A DNA stretch of 64,000 nt from Citrus sinensis (Eukaryota; Streptophyta; Magnoliopsida; Sapindales; Rutaceae): positions 30,955,501 through 31,019,500 of the forward strand of contig NC_068560.1 of the NCBI RefSeq assembly GCF_022201045.2. Direction: 5' to 3'. Position 1 is the first letter of the stretch. Every line of letters starts with the position of its first letter. The notes beneath the pieces are model-generated. The model had not been told where the DNA came from, did no database searches, and worked only from the letters and a program-made list of their open reading frames with translations. Below, one piece after another: positions 23,228 to 34,453 of the stretch. The position numbers and the translations under genes were made by a program.

Positions 23228-23581
23228 TCAGTTACGAAGCAAGCCCACATTCTGAACAAGCAATTCTTGAATCTGCTGGTGATTGATGGTAGGTGGGAGA
23301 AGGGCAGGTCCCTTTCTGTGTCTAGCAAGCAATCCTTTAGTAACAGGTGACATCATTGAATCAGTTGGGCTCCTGTACCTTTCACTTTCAGGGTACTTGA
23401 ATGCTTTAGGCACTTTAATCCGATTTGGGGTGTTAGTTTTCCTCGATTCTTGAGGCTGAGGATGCGTTTTTGTTTTGTACTCCTCCATTGCCATAATAAG
23501 CTTGCAGCTGCTGCGTGATGATTCAGGTTCAGGCGCGGGACAACTCTTCTTCAATGCAAGCGTTTCAATAGCGTTCTCCAT
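23228..23581 (-). CDS. Intronless 117-aa plant protein, probable retrogene
   Basis: A single open frame starts at ATG 23581 in good context (AACAATGG) and ends at TGA 23228. The protein is basic and proline-rich, with a conserved-looking block FKYPESERYRSPTDSMMSP followed by GLLARHRKG and LLPP; I recall similar blocks in uncharacterised plant proteins but cannot name a family or a function. No signal peptide or membrane segment. The stop is followed almost at once by nine As on the minus strand, and 12-bp direct repeats (TGTTGAGTGATT) flank the gene plus about 90 bp of leader. Together these suggest a reverse-transcribed mRNA copy that has kept an intact frame. It could instead be an ordinary single-exon gene in repetitive DNA. 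Whether it is expressed is unknown. Confidence 0.65.
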   Translation of the reverse strand: MENAIETLALKKSCPAPEPESSRSSCKLIMAMEEYKTKTHPQPQESRKTNTPNRIKVPKAFKYPESERYRSPTDSMMSPVTKGLLARHRKGPALLPPTINHQQIQELLVQNVGLLRN

Positions 23582-23671
23582 TGTTAATTCCCTTGTTTAT
23601 GTTTAATTAAAGAGAAATATTGGAAGGAAGAAGAAGCGGATACACAGACAGAGCACTAGCAGGCTAGCACC

Positions 23672-23683
23672 TGTTGAGTGATT
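23672..23683. repeat. Right 12-bp direct repeat flanking the retrogene candidate
   Basis: Exact copy of 23208-23219. It lies just past the presumed transcript 5' end (the minus-strand leader begins with the GGTGCTAGCC side), where a target-site duplication for a retrocopy would be expected. Confidence 0.55.
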
Positions 23684-24830
23684 GTTTTGTTGGGAATTAT
23701 TTTGGTAATTGTATTGTTGATAATTAATTTTTTATAATTGTTGGTAATTTGTTGAGTCATTATTTTGTTAATTGTATCGTTGATAATTATTTTTTGATAA
23801 TTATTTTAATAATTAAATTATGATAATTTTTGATAATTTTGTTTGGTAATTATTTTGTTGGGAATTATTTTTTTTGGTAATAATTTTTTATTTTTTGTGG
23901 CAATTAAAGTAGTTTAATATTGATAATGTAGCACAAATCAAAGTCGAAATTCACTTCAAAATATACAATGAATGTGGTGGTCAAATGAAGTTGTTAACAT
24001 CAAATCTAAATCACAACGCAATTTTGAGATATATACAGCGCAATTGATGGAATCTCAACTATAGTTTCTTCTCTCATATCATATACTAAGGAAAAAGATT
24101 TTTTGGATGATTGTCAACTCTCAATGTTTATTTTCTTGTCTTAGCCGAAAAGAATGGATGCACATTCCAAACTTGCTGATAGAGAGGCATTAGGCTGTTA
24201 GTTGCTTCTGCTACCAAGGTTCGAATGTTTATTGATTCATTTGCCAAAGAATTATATATATTATAGGCTGCAATTACTTCTGTTAATGCTGAATTTATTA
24301 AGATCAATTTGTTATTAATTACTTGCGTTATGAATGAGCAAATACTCCTGCCCTAATGCCGTTTTCTATGCTTGTGAAACGAGAGAAACATCCCAACTCA
24401 ATCCTTTCACGTGAGGAGTAGTGCTTTTCAGCTGGAATCAAACGTGGGGGAGAATTAAAAATGTGGAAAAAGCAAAAGGAGCAAAAGTTCACGTGTTGGT
24501 GTGGGGGGGGGGCCCAGAGAAACGGCATTACTGTATGTCGTTTCTCTCGGCATTCTCTCGGCATTCTCGCTGAGAAGCATTTTCCATCTTCATATCATCA
24601 GCCATATATGTGTCTTGTATGCATATATTATAAAGGAATTAATGGGTAGCTATATTTCACAAAAAGTCGATGACCATGTGTATGTGATGTATTGGCAACT
24701 CTTGCACGGCTCTATTATGTTCACCAAAAAGTGGTGGTGGCGATTGAGTAAAGAATTTACAACTAATACAGGCCAAAGAAACAATCTTAGCTTCTAGTTC
24801 AAGTAAACACCATCAAATGAGTCATTTCTT

Positions 24831-24837
24831 TATAAAC
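24831..24837 (+). promoter_or_regulatory. Putative TATA box of RGL-D
   Basis: TATAAAC lies about 120 bases upstream of the RGL-D start codon, giving a 5' untranslated region of roughly 90 bases. Confidence 0.5.
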
Positions 24838-24950
24838 CTCCAAACTCTTCACATTATTATTTGCCTCAATTGCATAAGTAACGGAGAGTATGAACTAAAT
24901 TTTTTAGAAATTTAGTTACCACATTGGGATTTTGTGCCGGAAACTGAACC

Positions 24951-27900
24951 ATGTCAGCTTCTTGGGTGCAATTGCAAATTCAGGATCATCATGTACATCC
25001 ACTTTGTGCAATGATTTATTATTAGCATTACTTACAGTTTTTTTTTTCCTTTAATTTGTGTTTTTTTAATATTTGGATAGATATGAGGATGGCAAAACAT
25101 ATGTGACATAAGTATAATGTACTTATTCTTCGCAATTATTATTTTTTCCTTTGATATATAAATCTCAACAGTACAAGAAAATTTTATTAAACAAACCTGG
25201 TGTTTGTTCTGCTTAATTCCAATGTAGATAATTAATTGAATCAATGTGCAGGTGGTGATGGATAACGGCTTACTCCAAGTCACAATATCAAAACCAGATG
25301 GACATGTCACTCGAATTCAAGGTTATGGCATCGATAACATGCTTGAAGTTCGTAACAAGGAGACTAATAGAGGGTACATTGCTCGCTGATATTTTCATCC
25401 ATAATTTTTCTAAATTTTGAAGCGTTTGTATCATGGAAATTAACATGACCCTAAGTAATTTCGATATGCATTGTAGGTACTGGGACCTTGTTTGGAGTGA
25501 AACAGGAAGTACTGGAACAACAGGAACAGACGAATTGTAAGTTGTCATCTTTTTTCACAACCTTTTCATATATTTAAGCTAATAATTCTGAGCAGGCCAC
25601 TGATTAATTAACACGCAGGATCAAAGGGAGTGATTTTAGGGTCATTGTGGAGAATGAGGAACAAGTAGAGATTTCATTCACAAGAATGTGGGACATTTCC
25701 CTCCAAGACAAGCTCGCTCCTCTTAATATAGACAAAAGGTTATTTTGCTAAAATTTGATGCTCGGGTGCAAACATCTGCATTTTACAAAATGTGAATTTG
25801 TACTGTGACCATACTTTTACTGAGACGTCCGCACCTAAGATTGACGTGGCGTAACACTAATAATATTATTGTCTTTCCAGATATATAATGCTTGGAAACA
25901 CCTCCGGATTCTACTCCTATGCAATCTACGAGCACATAGGAGAATGGCCTGCTTTCAACCTCCCACAAACCAGGATGGTTTTCAAGCTTAGAAAAGACAA
26001 GTAACACAAACTGCTCTCAAATTAATAGTTTGATTATAAGACCAGAAAAATACATGGTTAAATGGTTAGTAATTGTATATTATGGGCAAACAGGTTTCAG
26101 TACATGGCGGTATCGGATAACAGACAGCGCCACATGCCATTGCCGGACGACCGCCGGCCAAAAAGATGCAAAGAACTGGCCTTCCCAGAGGCTGTTCTAC
26201 TCGTCAATCCTATGGAGCCCGAGTTCAAGGGCGAGGTACTTTGCTTGTAATTTTTGTGCTTCTGGCGGCATATCGTTAACTGATTTGCCACCCATTTTCT
26301 AAAATTTTGGCCGTTAATGACTTCATTTCACAGCAATCATCAATCATGAAATTTAGGCACGACGTGCCAATCCCAAACTTAAGGCCCAAGTTTCAGAAGA
26401 ATGCTTTGCTTGTAAGATATTTTGTGAAGCATACTTATTATTAATTTGTAGGTGGATGACAAGTACCAGTACTCATGTGAGAATAGAAATCTTAAGGTTC
26501 ATGGGTGGATATGCTCTGATCCTGCAATTGGGTTCTGGCAAATAACTCCCAGCAATGAATTTCGATCAGGTGGGCCACTTAAACAGAATCTAACATCACA
26601 TGTTGGCCCCATCACTCTTGCAGTAAGTAAACTGAATTTCCCTTTATTAGTCCTTCAGAATTTACGACTGCCTGTATCATCAATTTTCTAACATGTGATC
26701 TCTGATTTTGATTGCGCAATCAGATGTTTCTTAGCGCTCATTATGGAGGAGAGGATTTGGTGCTGAAGCTGAAGCAGGATGAGCCGTGGAAGAAAGTTCT
26801 TGGCCCGGTTTTTTTCTATATCAATTCTTTTTTGGATTTGGACAGCGATGATCCGAAGGCCTGGCTATGGGAGGATGCTAAACAACAGGTTTGCACAGTC
26901 ACTCATGGATTATGTGAGGGCCGTTATTTTAAGTAATTTTATGGAAAAAGACTCAAGTAAACTGAAATTTCAGACGTTGAACGAATCTGAAAGCTGGCCG
27001 TACAGTTTCCCAGCTTCGGAAGATTTTCCAAAATGGAATCAAAGGGGTAATATTAGTGGCAGATTACAAGTCCAAGACAGGTCCGTATTTGTTTCTGTCT
27101 TAGTATTTGTAAGTACAAATAGCCCACAAGGGCTTTATTTATAGAAACCATTTGTGTGTCATCACTAACTTTGCTGAGACTATCTCCATGCAATCAAATT
27201 TTGATTATTGACATTATTTTAATTTGTTGAATTTCGATTGAAGTTTTAGTGGTAGCACTTGCCCTACAGGTATGTTAGTGATGACTATCTAACAGTAGAC
27301 GGCGCTTACGTTGGGTTAGCACCCCCAGGGGATGCAGGATCATGGCAAACAGAATGCAAGGTGCTTAGCAGCAGTATATTTTTCCATTTCTTTCGCAAGA
27401 TACATAGTTTAAGTTGACACAGCTGCAATATTGTGTTCTATTTCCGACCAGGGCTATCAATTTTGGACGACAACAGATACTGATGGCTTTTTTTCGATCG
27501 GTGACATCCGTGTTGGGGACTACAACCTTTATGCTTTTGTACCTGGTTTCATCGGAGACTATCGCAATGATGTTGTTTTAACCATAACTGAAGGTATTAC
27601 TTTCTCATCTGACTGATGTCTCGCGAGCTGTGAGTTCTCATATTTCAGTATTGACGTGCATAATCTACTGTTTGAAAAAATGGAACAGATAGTGATATTG
27701 ACATGGGTGATCTTGTATTTGAGCCCATAAGAGATGGCCCAACATTGTGGGAAATTGGCATCCCCAGCCGATCTGCTGCTGAATTCTACATCCCTGATCC
27801 TGATCCGACATATGTCAACAAGCTTTATGTTAACCACCCAGACAGGTTAGCTCTGCACCCCATAATTTTAGTGACATGCTTTGGAAAAGCATAGTCATAG

Positions 27901-28994
27901 ATGTTACTGACAATAGTGGCATACATTTTACCATGCATGGGAGTTCATAATTTTTTGTTGTTATTACTTTTGTTGTTCTTATTCAGTCAGCGGCTGACTC
28001 TCGTCTGTAATTTTTTAAAAACTTGGATAATTTTATGATATTTAAGAATCAATAATAAAAAAAGAAAATGAAAATTACCTTTTGTGCGTGCAGGTTTAGG
28101 CAATATGGATTGTGGGAAAGATATTCGGATTTGTACCCTGAAGGGGATTTAGTTTACACCGTCGGCGTTAGCGACTACAAAAACGATTGGTTCTACGCTC
28201 AAGTTCCTAGGTTTGGCTCCTTAGTCCTTCCACATCTATACTTATATCTTGAGTAGATAATTGCAGTTGGCCACGCTATTATGCTTCTTCTACTTAATTT
28301 AGAAGGCTCAATCGCTAGTGTTTGATAAACCCACTAAATTTTATTTGGCAGAAAAATTTTAGCCGACCACTCACTTAATCAACTTGATAGCTAATTATTT
28401 ATTCATAGTAGTTACTACTTATGGATTAAAAGATGAATCCCCATAATATTACTTGATAACAAGTAAATTTGATGCGTCAATGAAAATTTTGAGTAAACGC
28501 AGGAAGAAAGATGATAACTCATACGAGGCAACTACATGGCAAATTAAGTTCAAACTTGACACTGTGGATCAGAATGCAACATATAAACTGCGAATAGCTC
28601 TTGCGACTGCTAACGTTGCAGAATTGGAGGCAAGAAACCTGTTCATATTCACAATCCTATTTTCTAGTTCTTGTTACTTATTCAGCATGAAAAACTGACA
28701 TGGTAACTTTGATTGCTTTTCCTGAAGGTCCGGGTGAATGATGAGAAAGCAGAGCCTCCTCTGTTTACAACTGGGCAAATTGGGCATGACAATGCAATTG
28801 CAAGACATGGAATTCATGGTCTCTACCGGCTCTACAGCATGGATGTCCCAGCGGCTAACCTTGCTGCTGGGGAAAACACCATCTTTCTGAGACAAGCTAC
28901 AAGCAGTAGTGCTGTAGCTGGGGTCATCTATGACTATATTCGCTTCGAAGGACCCCCATCTTCTAATTCCAACATAGAGAAAAAGGAAATTTAG
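24951..28994 (+). CDS. Rhamnogalacturonan lyase RGL-D (PL4 family), 649 aa, 15 exons, no signal peptide
   Basis: Predicted pectin rhamnogalacturonan I lyase. Exons: 24951-24992, 25252-25373, 25477-25536, 25619-25738, 25881-26000, 26094-26235, 26452-26622, 26724-26888, 26974-27080, 27270-27360, 27452-27593, 27689-27845, 28094-28210, 28503-28629, 28728-28994. It keeps all 14 introns of RGL-A. Exon 1 is only 14 codons (MSASWVQLQIQDHH), with an in-frame TGA two codons upstream, so unlike its neighbours no hydrophobic leader is visible. Intron 14 has a GC donor in near-ideal context (AG|GCAAGA). Landmarks: VVMDNGLLQVTIS, VDDKYQYSCENRNLKVHGW, SHVGPITLA, GAYVGLAPPGDAGSW, LWEIGIPSRSAAEFY, YDYIRFEGPP. 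Exon 8 has three extra codons (LDLDSDDPKAW). In exon 2 an Arg replaces the Gly usual in the VTGIQ motif. How a leaderless copy would reach the wall is unclear; an unseen 5' exon is possible. Confidence 0.92.
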
Positions 28995-29287
28995 ACACTA
29001 TTTACCGTTCCGAGAGCAAAAACTGTGGATGTGTTCGGTTCGTACTATGTAAACTTTGCAGTATAATGTTATTACAAAAGCTGAGTGTAACAGTTCATCA
29101 ATAATGACTTGAATGTAAATGGTAATCATGTTAAACAGAGTAATTAACTGCTAGCAAATAAAATTCAACCTGTGACTATTCATTCACTGCTAGTAATTGT
29201 TATCCATTTATATTCAACGAATTCAACTCCCCCCGGATTTTAATTCCGCACCTGAAGCTGATTCTATAAATATATATGGAGGATAAT

Positions 29288-29689
29288 TTACATGGACTTA
29301 TCGAGTCTCTTCTTGGTTTCCTCGGCGTTATCAGCAGCTTCCACCTGCATCTTCCAAATCTGCTGATCAGCTTCCGTTGCTTCCCTCTCGTTTCTCGCTG
29401 TTGCCTTCTTCGCCTGCTCCCGTTAATTTCATAACATTACCATCAAATCATTTTGTTAAGAAAACACTAGACGCAACAATATATAATGTATTTCTTTCAT
29501 GTATATTGATCAAGATCCAAACAACCTTCATACCTGTCCGATAAACCAGGCTTTGACATAGCAGAAAACTTCCTGCAAAGAAGTTTTGAAGAATAAGCAA
29601 TCTTTCTTCACGCGAGACAGAGGTGACGTTTCCTGATTTCTCTTCGTCGTCTCTGTGGTTTGTGCTGGTGAAGATTTTGCCGCCTCCAT
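29288..29689 (-). CDS. Uncharacterised 93-aa two-exon plant protein
   Basis: Exon 1 runs from 29689 down to 29534 (52 codons, starting MEAAKSSPAQTTETTKRNQE) and exon 2 from 29413 down to 29288 (41 codons plus TAA). The GT-AG intron (29414-29533) lies between codons, and both exons have strong coding character. The N-terminal half holds Ser/Thr-rich sequence and a short hydrophobic and aromatic patch (EVFCYVKAWFIG); the C-terminal half is highly charged and likely helical (DQQIWKMQVEAADNAEETKK), possibly coiled coil. No signal peptide is evident. I do not recognise the family and give no function. The gene is convergent with RGL-D, which ends 293 bp away. The longest single-exon frame is only 52 codons, so simple ORF scans would miss it. 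Confidence 0.72.
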
Positions 29690-30370
29690 GTTCCTATTTT
29701 TTTTTCCCCCTCTTTACTCCAATTTATTTTTAATTTTTAATTTACGACAAAGACCAGAGAGAGTCCAAGTCTAAAAGAGCATCATGTTAATTGTTACCAC
29801 GTCAGTGCTGTTTCTTTACGAGGCAAGCTCTTCGCTTGCCACGACGTACAATGCCGCAGCGAGCTGATAGTTTTGGGAAGTTTCCGGTCCAACCCGATCC
29901 TTTTCAAGTGATAAGATGCTCTAATGAACTTGATTATTATTATTATTATTATTTATGAACAGATGCCGAGTAGGCAAAATCAAATTGACATTTTTAGCCC
30001 ATATTTTAATCGAATTTGAAGGACGGGACTCAATCCAAACTCCTCAAGACAATTAAATTTGATTTGTTTCGCACTCTTAAAAATTAAAAAAAAAAAACTT
30101 AAAATTTTGATATATAAAATTTATATTTCATATAATGTTACATTTAATGTATCGCGAAATATAAATATAAATTGTTTAGGAGAAATTTTGGATGCTAACG
30201 TGGGCCAATAGTTGAATAACATGTAGTAAAGAAAGTTAACAAAGGGAGGCTACCTTATTTGATTAGGAAGGAAAGTCAACCAAGTGAGGCTATCTTGTTT
30301 AATTAGAATAGCTTACAGAAACTGTAAAGAAAATGATAGGTTTGGAAAAATACACATTATCAAAAGATAT

Positions 30371-31200
30371 TGTTGGAAGTTAGATTTTGGTAGTTAATGT
30401 CAACATGTGAACAGTATACACCTGAAAGGGAACAAAAATATCTTCTTTTAGCTAAAGATAATGAATCAATAAGAATGTAGATTCTCTGATCAAGTAATGA
30501 GAAAAAATCACATCAACTATCCTTTTAATACCACAAAAAAATCAACAAGACCACATGGATAGGAGGTTGCCACGTGTCTAGCTGAGGAAACAAAAAGGCA
30601 ACTGGAGGTTTTCTTTCCTCTTAAACTTATAGATGTCACCATCAAAGGACCACAAGGCAAATTACTCAAATAGCCTCACCTAAGGGAGGCCAACCATTAA
30701 ATGAGTGTCACGTGTCTAAAATTACCAAAACACTCTCGTGAACACTCTTACGTAAGCTCCACATGTTAAATCTTGAGGGGGCTCACTTCATCTCTAGCGC
30801 TATCTCTCTCTTTTAGCTTCATCCAAACTTAGGCCTCTTTTTTCCATATTTGATTTCTTAGAGAGGCTGTTTCATCCTCTTCTCCCTCTATTTTTACATC
30901 ACCATAGAAAATTTTGGCCATGTCACCTCTTAAAGAAGCTTTTCTCTTATTTTTCTCCAAGAAAACTCTCTAATCTCCATAAGACTCACATTTCCCTCAT
31001 GTTAGTATCCACAATAAACAAACTTTAATAAGGCTTTTTGATATTATAGAGCAAATTATGCAATAATTCATTTATATAGTGGATTGTAGATGAGCTACTC
31101 CCGTAGATGTAAGTCAAAAGACCGAACCATGTAAAATATTGTGTGCTCTTTATTGTTTATACTTATTTTTTGCTTGTTGTGATGATTTTGATGTCCAAAT
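30371..31200 (+). mobile_element. Possible solo LTR or LTR-retrotransposon remnant
   Basis: It begins TGTTGGAAGTTAGATTTTGG, a start typical of plant copia LTRs. Near 31080-31165 it has U5-like sequence: a CCGTAGATGTAAG-type stretch, CCGAACCATGTAAA, then TTGTGTGCTCTTTATTG. There is no primer-binding site and no coding region beside it, so if it is an LTR it is solo or truncated. The right boundary is not defined. Confidence 0.4.
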
Positions 31201-32008
31201 CATATTTCATATATGAGTTCACGTGAGTTATCCTACAAACTCTACAAAATTAATTAGATAAGCTCTTTAAAGTTATTCTCGAAACTTTCTTGAGTTCCTT
31301 ATGTCCAACTCTACAAGCTCACCATAATATTCCAATCTTAGAACACCACAACTCACCTCCCAAATCATCTTATCTCACCTCCCAACACCACAACTTATCT
31401 CTCATATCACCTTAGCTATACTCCTACCCTAAACCTCAAAAAATACATCTAAAGCCAAACTTAGCCTAATCTCCCCCATAATATATAAATTTTATTTGTT
31501 TTAATTGGATTTGACATGAATTTAGTGAGAACAAATGTTTAATGGTTCAAAATCGGATCTTAGCCAAAATTTGGTTAAAATATAAATATATATTTTAACT
31601 TTTTAACTAAGATAAAAGAATGTTAAGATATCTTAGTTCTTTTATACACACACATACATAGAGAAAGAGAGATTTTAGTTTACTTATTCTCAAATTAAAA
31701 AACGTATTGAATGAAAAGTATTATAAAACACAAATCACTTTTGGTAAAAAAGAAAAAAATTATTAATTCCTAAAAATTAAGAAAAAAATATTTACCTTTT
31801 GAAGTCATTTTTAATTTTAATTTCAAATAACATCTTTTGAATTTTTATAACAACTTATGAGGTTTTGTTTTTTTGGGAGAATCGCCAAATGTTATAATGT
31901 GTTAAATATAATGAAAGACACGTTAATCAGCCAGTAATTTGTTAAATATTACCGGTCGCCGGTCGGGGACCCAAAAAACAAAAAAGCTTTAAAATAATCC
32001 ATGCTCAA

Positions 32009-32026
32009 TGGGCCAAAGATTGGGCC
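32009..32026. promoter_or_regulatory. Paired TGGGCC (site II) motifs of the TFIIA gamma promoter
   Basis: Two TGGGCC motifs at 32009-32014 and 32021-32026, each followed by CCAA(A/T), lie about 125-140 bases upstream of the first TATA-like box. Site II elements are bound by TCP factors and are common in plant housekeeping and growth-linked promoters, which suits a basal transcription factor gene. Confidence 0.5.
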
Positions 32027-32147
32027 AATAGTGCCGCAATGCGGCCTAGATCATACATTCACAGTTTCACACAAATTTCCCGTCAACACTCAGCATAGTC
32101 AAATAAGGGCATAATAGTCATTGCGATTATCTCAATTATGTCGCGGC

Positions 32148-32185
32148 TATATATACTTCCATCTACAAAAGTTAGGGTATAAAAA
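32148..32185 (+). promoter_or_regulatory. TATA-like boxes of TFIIA gamma
   Basis: TATATATA at 32148-32155 and TATAAAAA at 32178-32185 (after a telo-box-like TTAGGGT) lie 265-300 bases upstream of the start codon. A probable 5'-UTR intron (GTAAGC at about 32275 to CAG at 32436) accounts for much of that distance. Confidence 0.5.
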
Positions 32186-32449
32186 GCCCCAAAATCTCTC
32201 CGCCCAAAAAAATTCATCTTCACAGCAAACGTTCAACAAGTCTACCATTTAAATCAATCACCACCCCCCAATACGTAAGCTCCAATTTGTAGCTTCAATT
32301 TCTCCATGCAATTTTGTGTTAACTTGATCAAAATTTTAGATACTGAATCATCATATTTTGTGTTGTTGTGTTTTTTTGCCTGCACAAATTCAATCTTGAC
32401 TCGATGCATTTGTTGAATACGTGGACTGAATCGACAGATCACGTGAGAA

Positions 32450-34453
32450 ATGGCGACGTTTGAGCTGTATCGCAGGTCGACGATTGGGATGTGCTTAACC
32501 GAGACTTTAGACGAGATGGTCCAAAACGGTACGCTTACTCCCGAGCTCGCTATCCAGGTTCTCGTCCAGTTCGATAAGGTACGGTTATTCAATTGTATGT
32601 TAACGATCTTGGTATTTGGATACCTATGTTTATTGGTTTTTATTTTTATTTTTTGTGAATTATTTATTTATGTTTTTCATCTTATAGTCTATGACAGAAG
32701 CGCTAGAAACTCAGGTGAAGAGCAAGGTCTCCATTAAGGTATCAATTTCTTTTTCTTTTAATTTATTTTTAATCTTTTAAGATACTTTTTTTTTTTGACG
32801 CACAGTCTTGTTAAGCATTTGTCTGTTTAGGGATCTGAGGTGTGAATCTGGCTATGTTGTACTTTTGCTTTATTTTGAAATAACAATACGAATCACACAG
32901 CCACCTATACTTGATGGCTGGTGATTCTATTCACTTGTGGATTAAAAGCCCAACAACTTGATTCCAGATATACCCTAATTTTGATTCATGTATTGCTGGA
33001 GGTGGAAGATCTGTTCTCAGTGATTGCTAATGAATTTTTAGGAATCAAATGCTATTGTGATGAACTAAGGTAGAATATACATGGCAAAATTTGTGGTCTA
33101 AATATTCTATCAGTGCAGTGTAAATCCACTGATAGAGATAATAGTTATTCAGCATGTGCTTAGACTATAGAGTTTTTGCATCAGGTGATAATTGATCTTA
33201 ATATTATTTATGTATCCTATTTATGTGCCTTTGAATGTCCTTTTACTGTTAAGTTGTTAGCTGTCTTTTCAAAGAGTTACTCTTGTTAAACGACAAAAAC
33301 TTTTTTTATGGAAAATGGCCACTGGGACCAGTATCATGGGCTTCATAGAAGCCATGGTATTTGGGAATTTGAGATCTTATGGAAGAATCATTCTAAATGA
33401 TTGGAATTGGTGACTGGCTGTTGTAAGATTCCAAGTTTCTTTCACTTTATTATATCATTGTCCTTTGCCTTTTCTTAGAGCAATTAATTGGAGTATCTAG
33501 TATGTTTAAATTCTTATTTATTGAATGCCTCATTTATAGTAACTTCCTTGGCTTTATATATATGTTGGATCTCTTAAGATTTTCATGCTCGTGCGAACAT
33601 CAAATGAATCATTTGATTTTTTCTGGCTAGTCCTTGTGCTTTTTGAATGAGTCAATGTGACATGTCCATAAAGTGCTTACTTATGCGCTATTATAAACTT
33701 AGTGCGATAGGAAGACTTATGCGCTATTATAAAATAGCTGAGGCTGAGCATATGAAGGGGAAACCAATTGCCATGCCTAAATACTGGTCTAGTATTAGTG
33801 CAGAATGGTATATAGGAACTTGTACCAAATTATAACTGTTGCAGACAATTAAGAAATCCACATTAAATTGCAAAGAAGTTATACAATACTTGAGTCATAT
33901 GACTCATGGAGAGGAATCCCTGAAAATTTTAAGTCTCCAAACTGTTTTTCACAGATGTCTATGGTTATGCAAAAAGTAAAACTCAAATTTATGTATTAAT
34001 TTAAGTCTGATTGGATGCTTACTTTTATGCACAGGTTTGACTCATATTGTAATCATTTGTGTTTGCCAATTTTTGTGAGTGCAAATGTTAGGGGACATGC
34101 ATGTTTTTCATGCATATTTGTATATTTTGAAAATAAGAGAAATAGATTCCTTTGCAATTTGTTTTATCCAGAGAAGTAGGCTTCTTAGGCTGATAGCTGA
34201 GCATTATAATTCACGTCAATCCAGGCCCCTACCTAGGATGTACTGCTATCATTTATTTTGTTGTGGGTGAAATCTGAGCATTTGAAATTTTAACTTCTCC
34301 TGAATTCCTCAGGGGCATCTGCACACCTACAGGTTCTGTGACAATGTGTGGACATTCATCTTGCAAGATGCTTTGTTCAAGAGTGAGGAATTACAAGAGA
34401 CCGTCGGTAGGGTGAAAATAGTGGCATGTGACTCAAAGCTGCTATCACAATAA
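32450..34453 (+). CDS. TFIIA gamma (small subunit, TFIIA-S), 106 aa
   Basis: Small subunit of the general transcription factor TFIIA, which binds TBP-TATA complexes in the nucleus and stabilises pre-initiation complexes for RNA polymerase II. Exons: 32450-32578 (43 codons), 32688-32738 (17 codons), 34313-34453 (46 codons plus stop). The protein starts [20 protein letters not shown], has the four-helix N-terminal domain, and ends in the beta-barrel half ([20 protein letters not shown]). The length, 106 residues, is the usual plant length. Residue 39 is Val within QVLVQFDK, the position where rice xa5 carries Glu and confers recessive resistance to TAL-effector bacteria; this copy has the ordinary form. 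Intron 2 is long (1,574 bp) with no gene inside that I can see. Confidence 0.96.

Larger units (their letters stand above)
22877..24556. mobile_element. Candidate non-autonomous DNA transposon with hairpin ends
   Basis: 22882-22915 and 24518-24551 are inverted copies of a 34-bp sequence with 32 matches; a looser match extends each to about 39 bp. Each copy is also internally palindromic (AGAAACGGCAT, 6-base loop, ATGCCGTTTCT on the left). Inside are a CT-rich exon-like stretch (23000-23175), T-rich repetitive DNA and the retrogene candidate at 23228-23581. I found no convincing target-site duplication, so the true ends and superfamily are uncertain. Confidence 0.45.
29690..32147. other. Intergenic DNA between the small gene and TFIIA gamma
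   Basis: It is AT-rich with an ATT microsatellite at 29934-29952. The middle (about 30371-31200) resembles an LTR; the last 150 bases hold the TFIIA gamma promoter elements. No protein-coding gene seen. Confidence 0.5.

Noticed and set aside
24502..24512. G-run of about ten bases as a possible G-quadruplex
   Set aside because: A single G-run without partners cannot form a normal intramolecular quadruplex, and its length may be a sequencing artefact.
32254..32592. 112-codon minus-strand frame over the first TFIIA gamma exon
   Set aside because: It is antisense to a well-supported exon and its leader.
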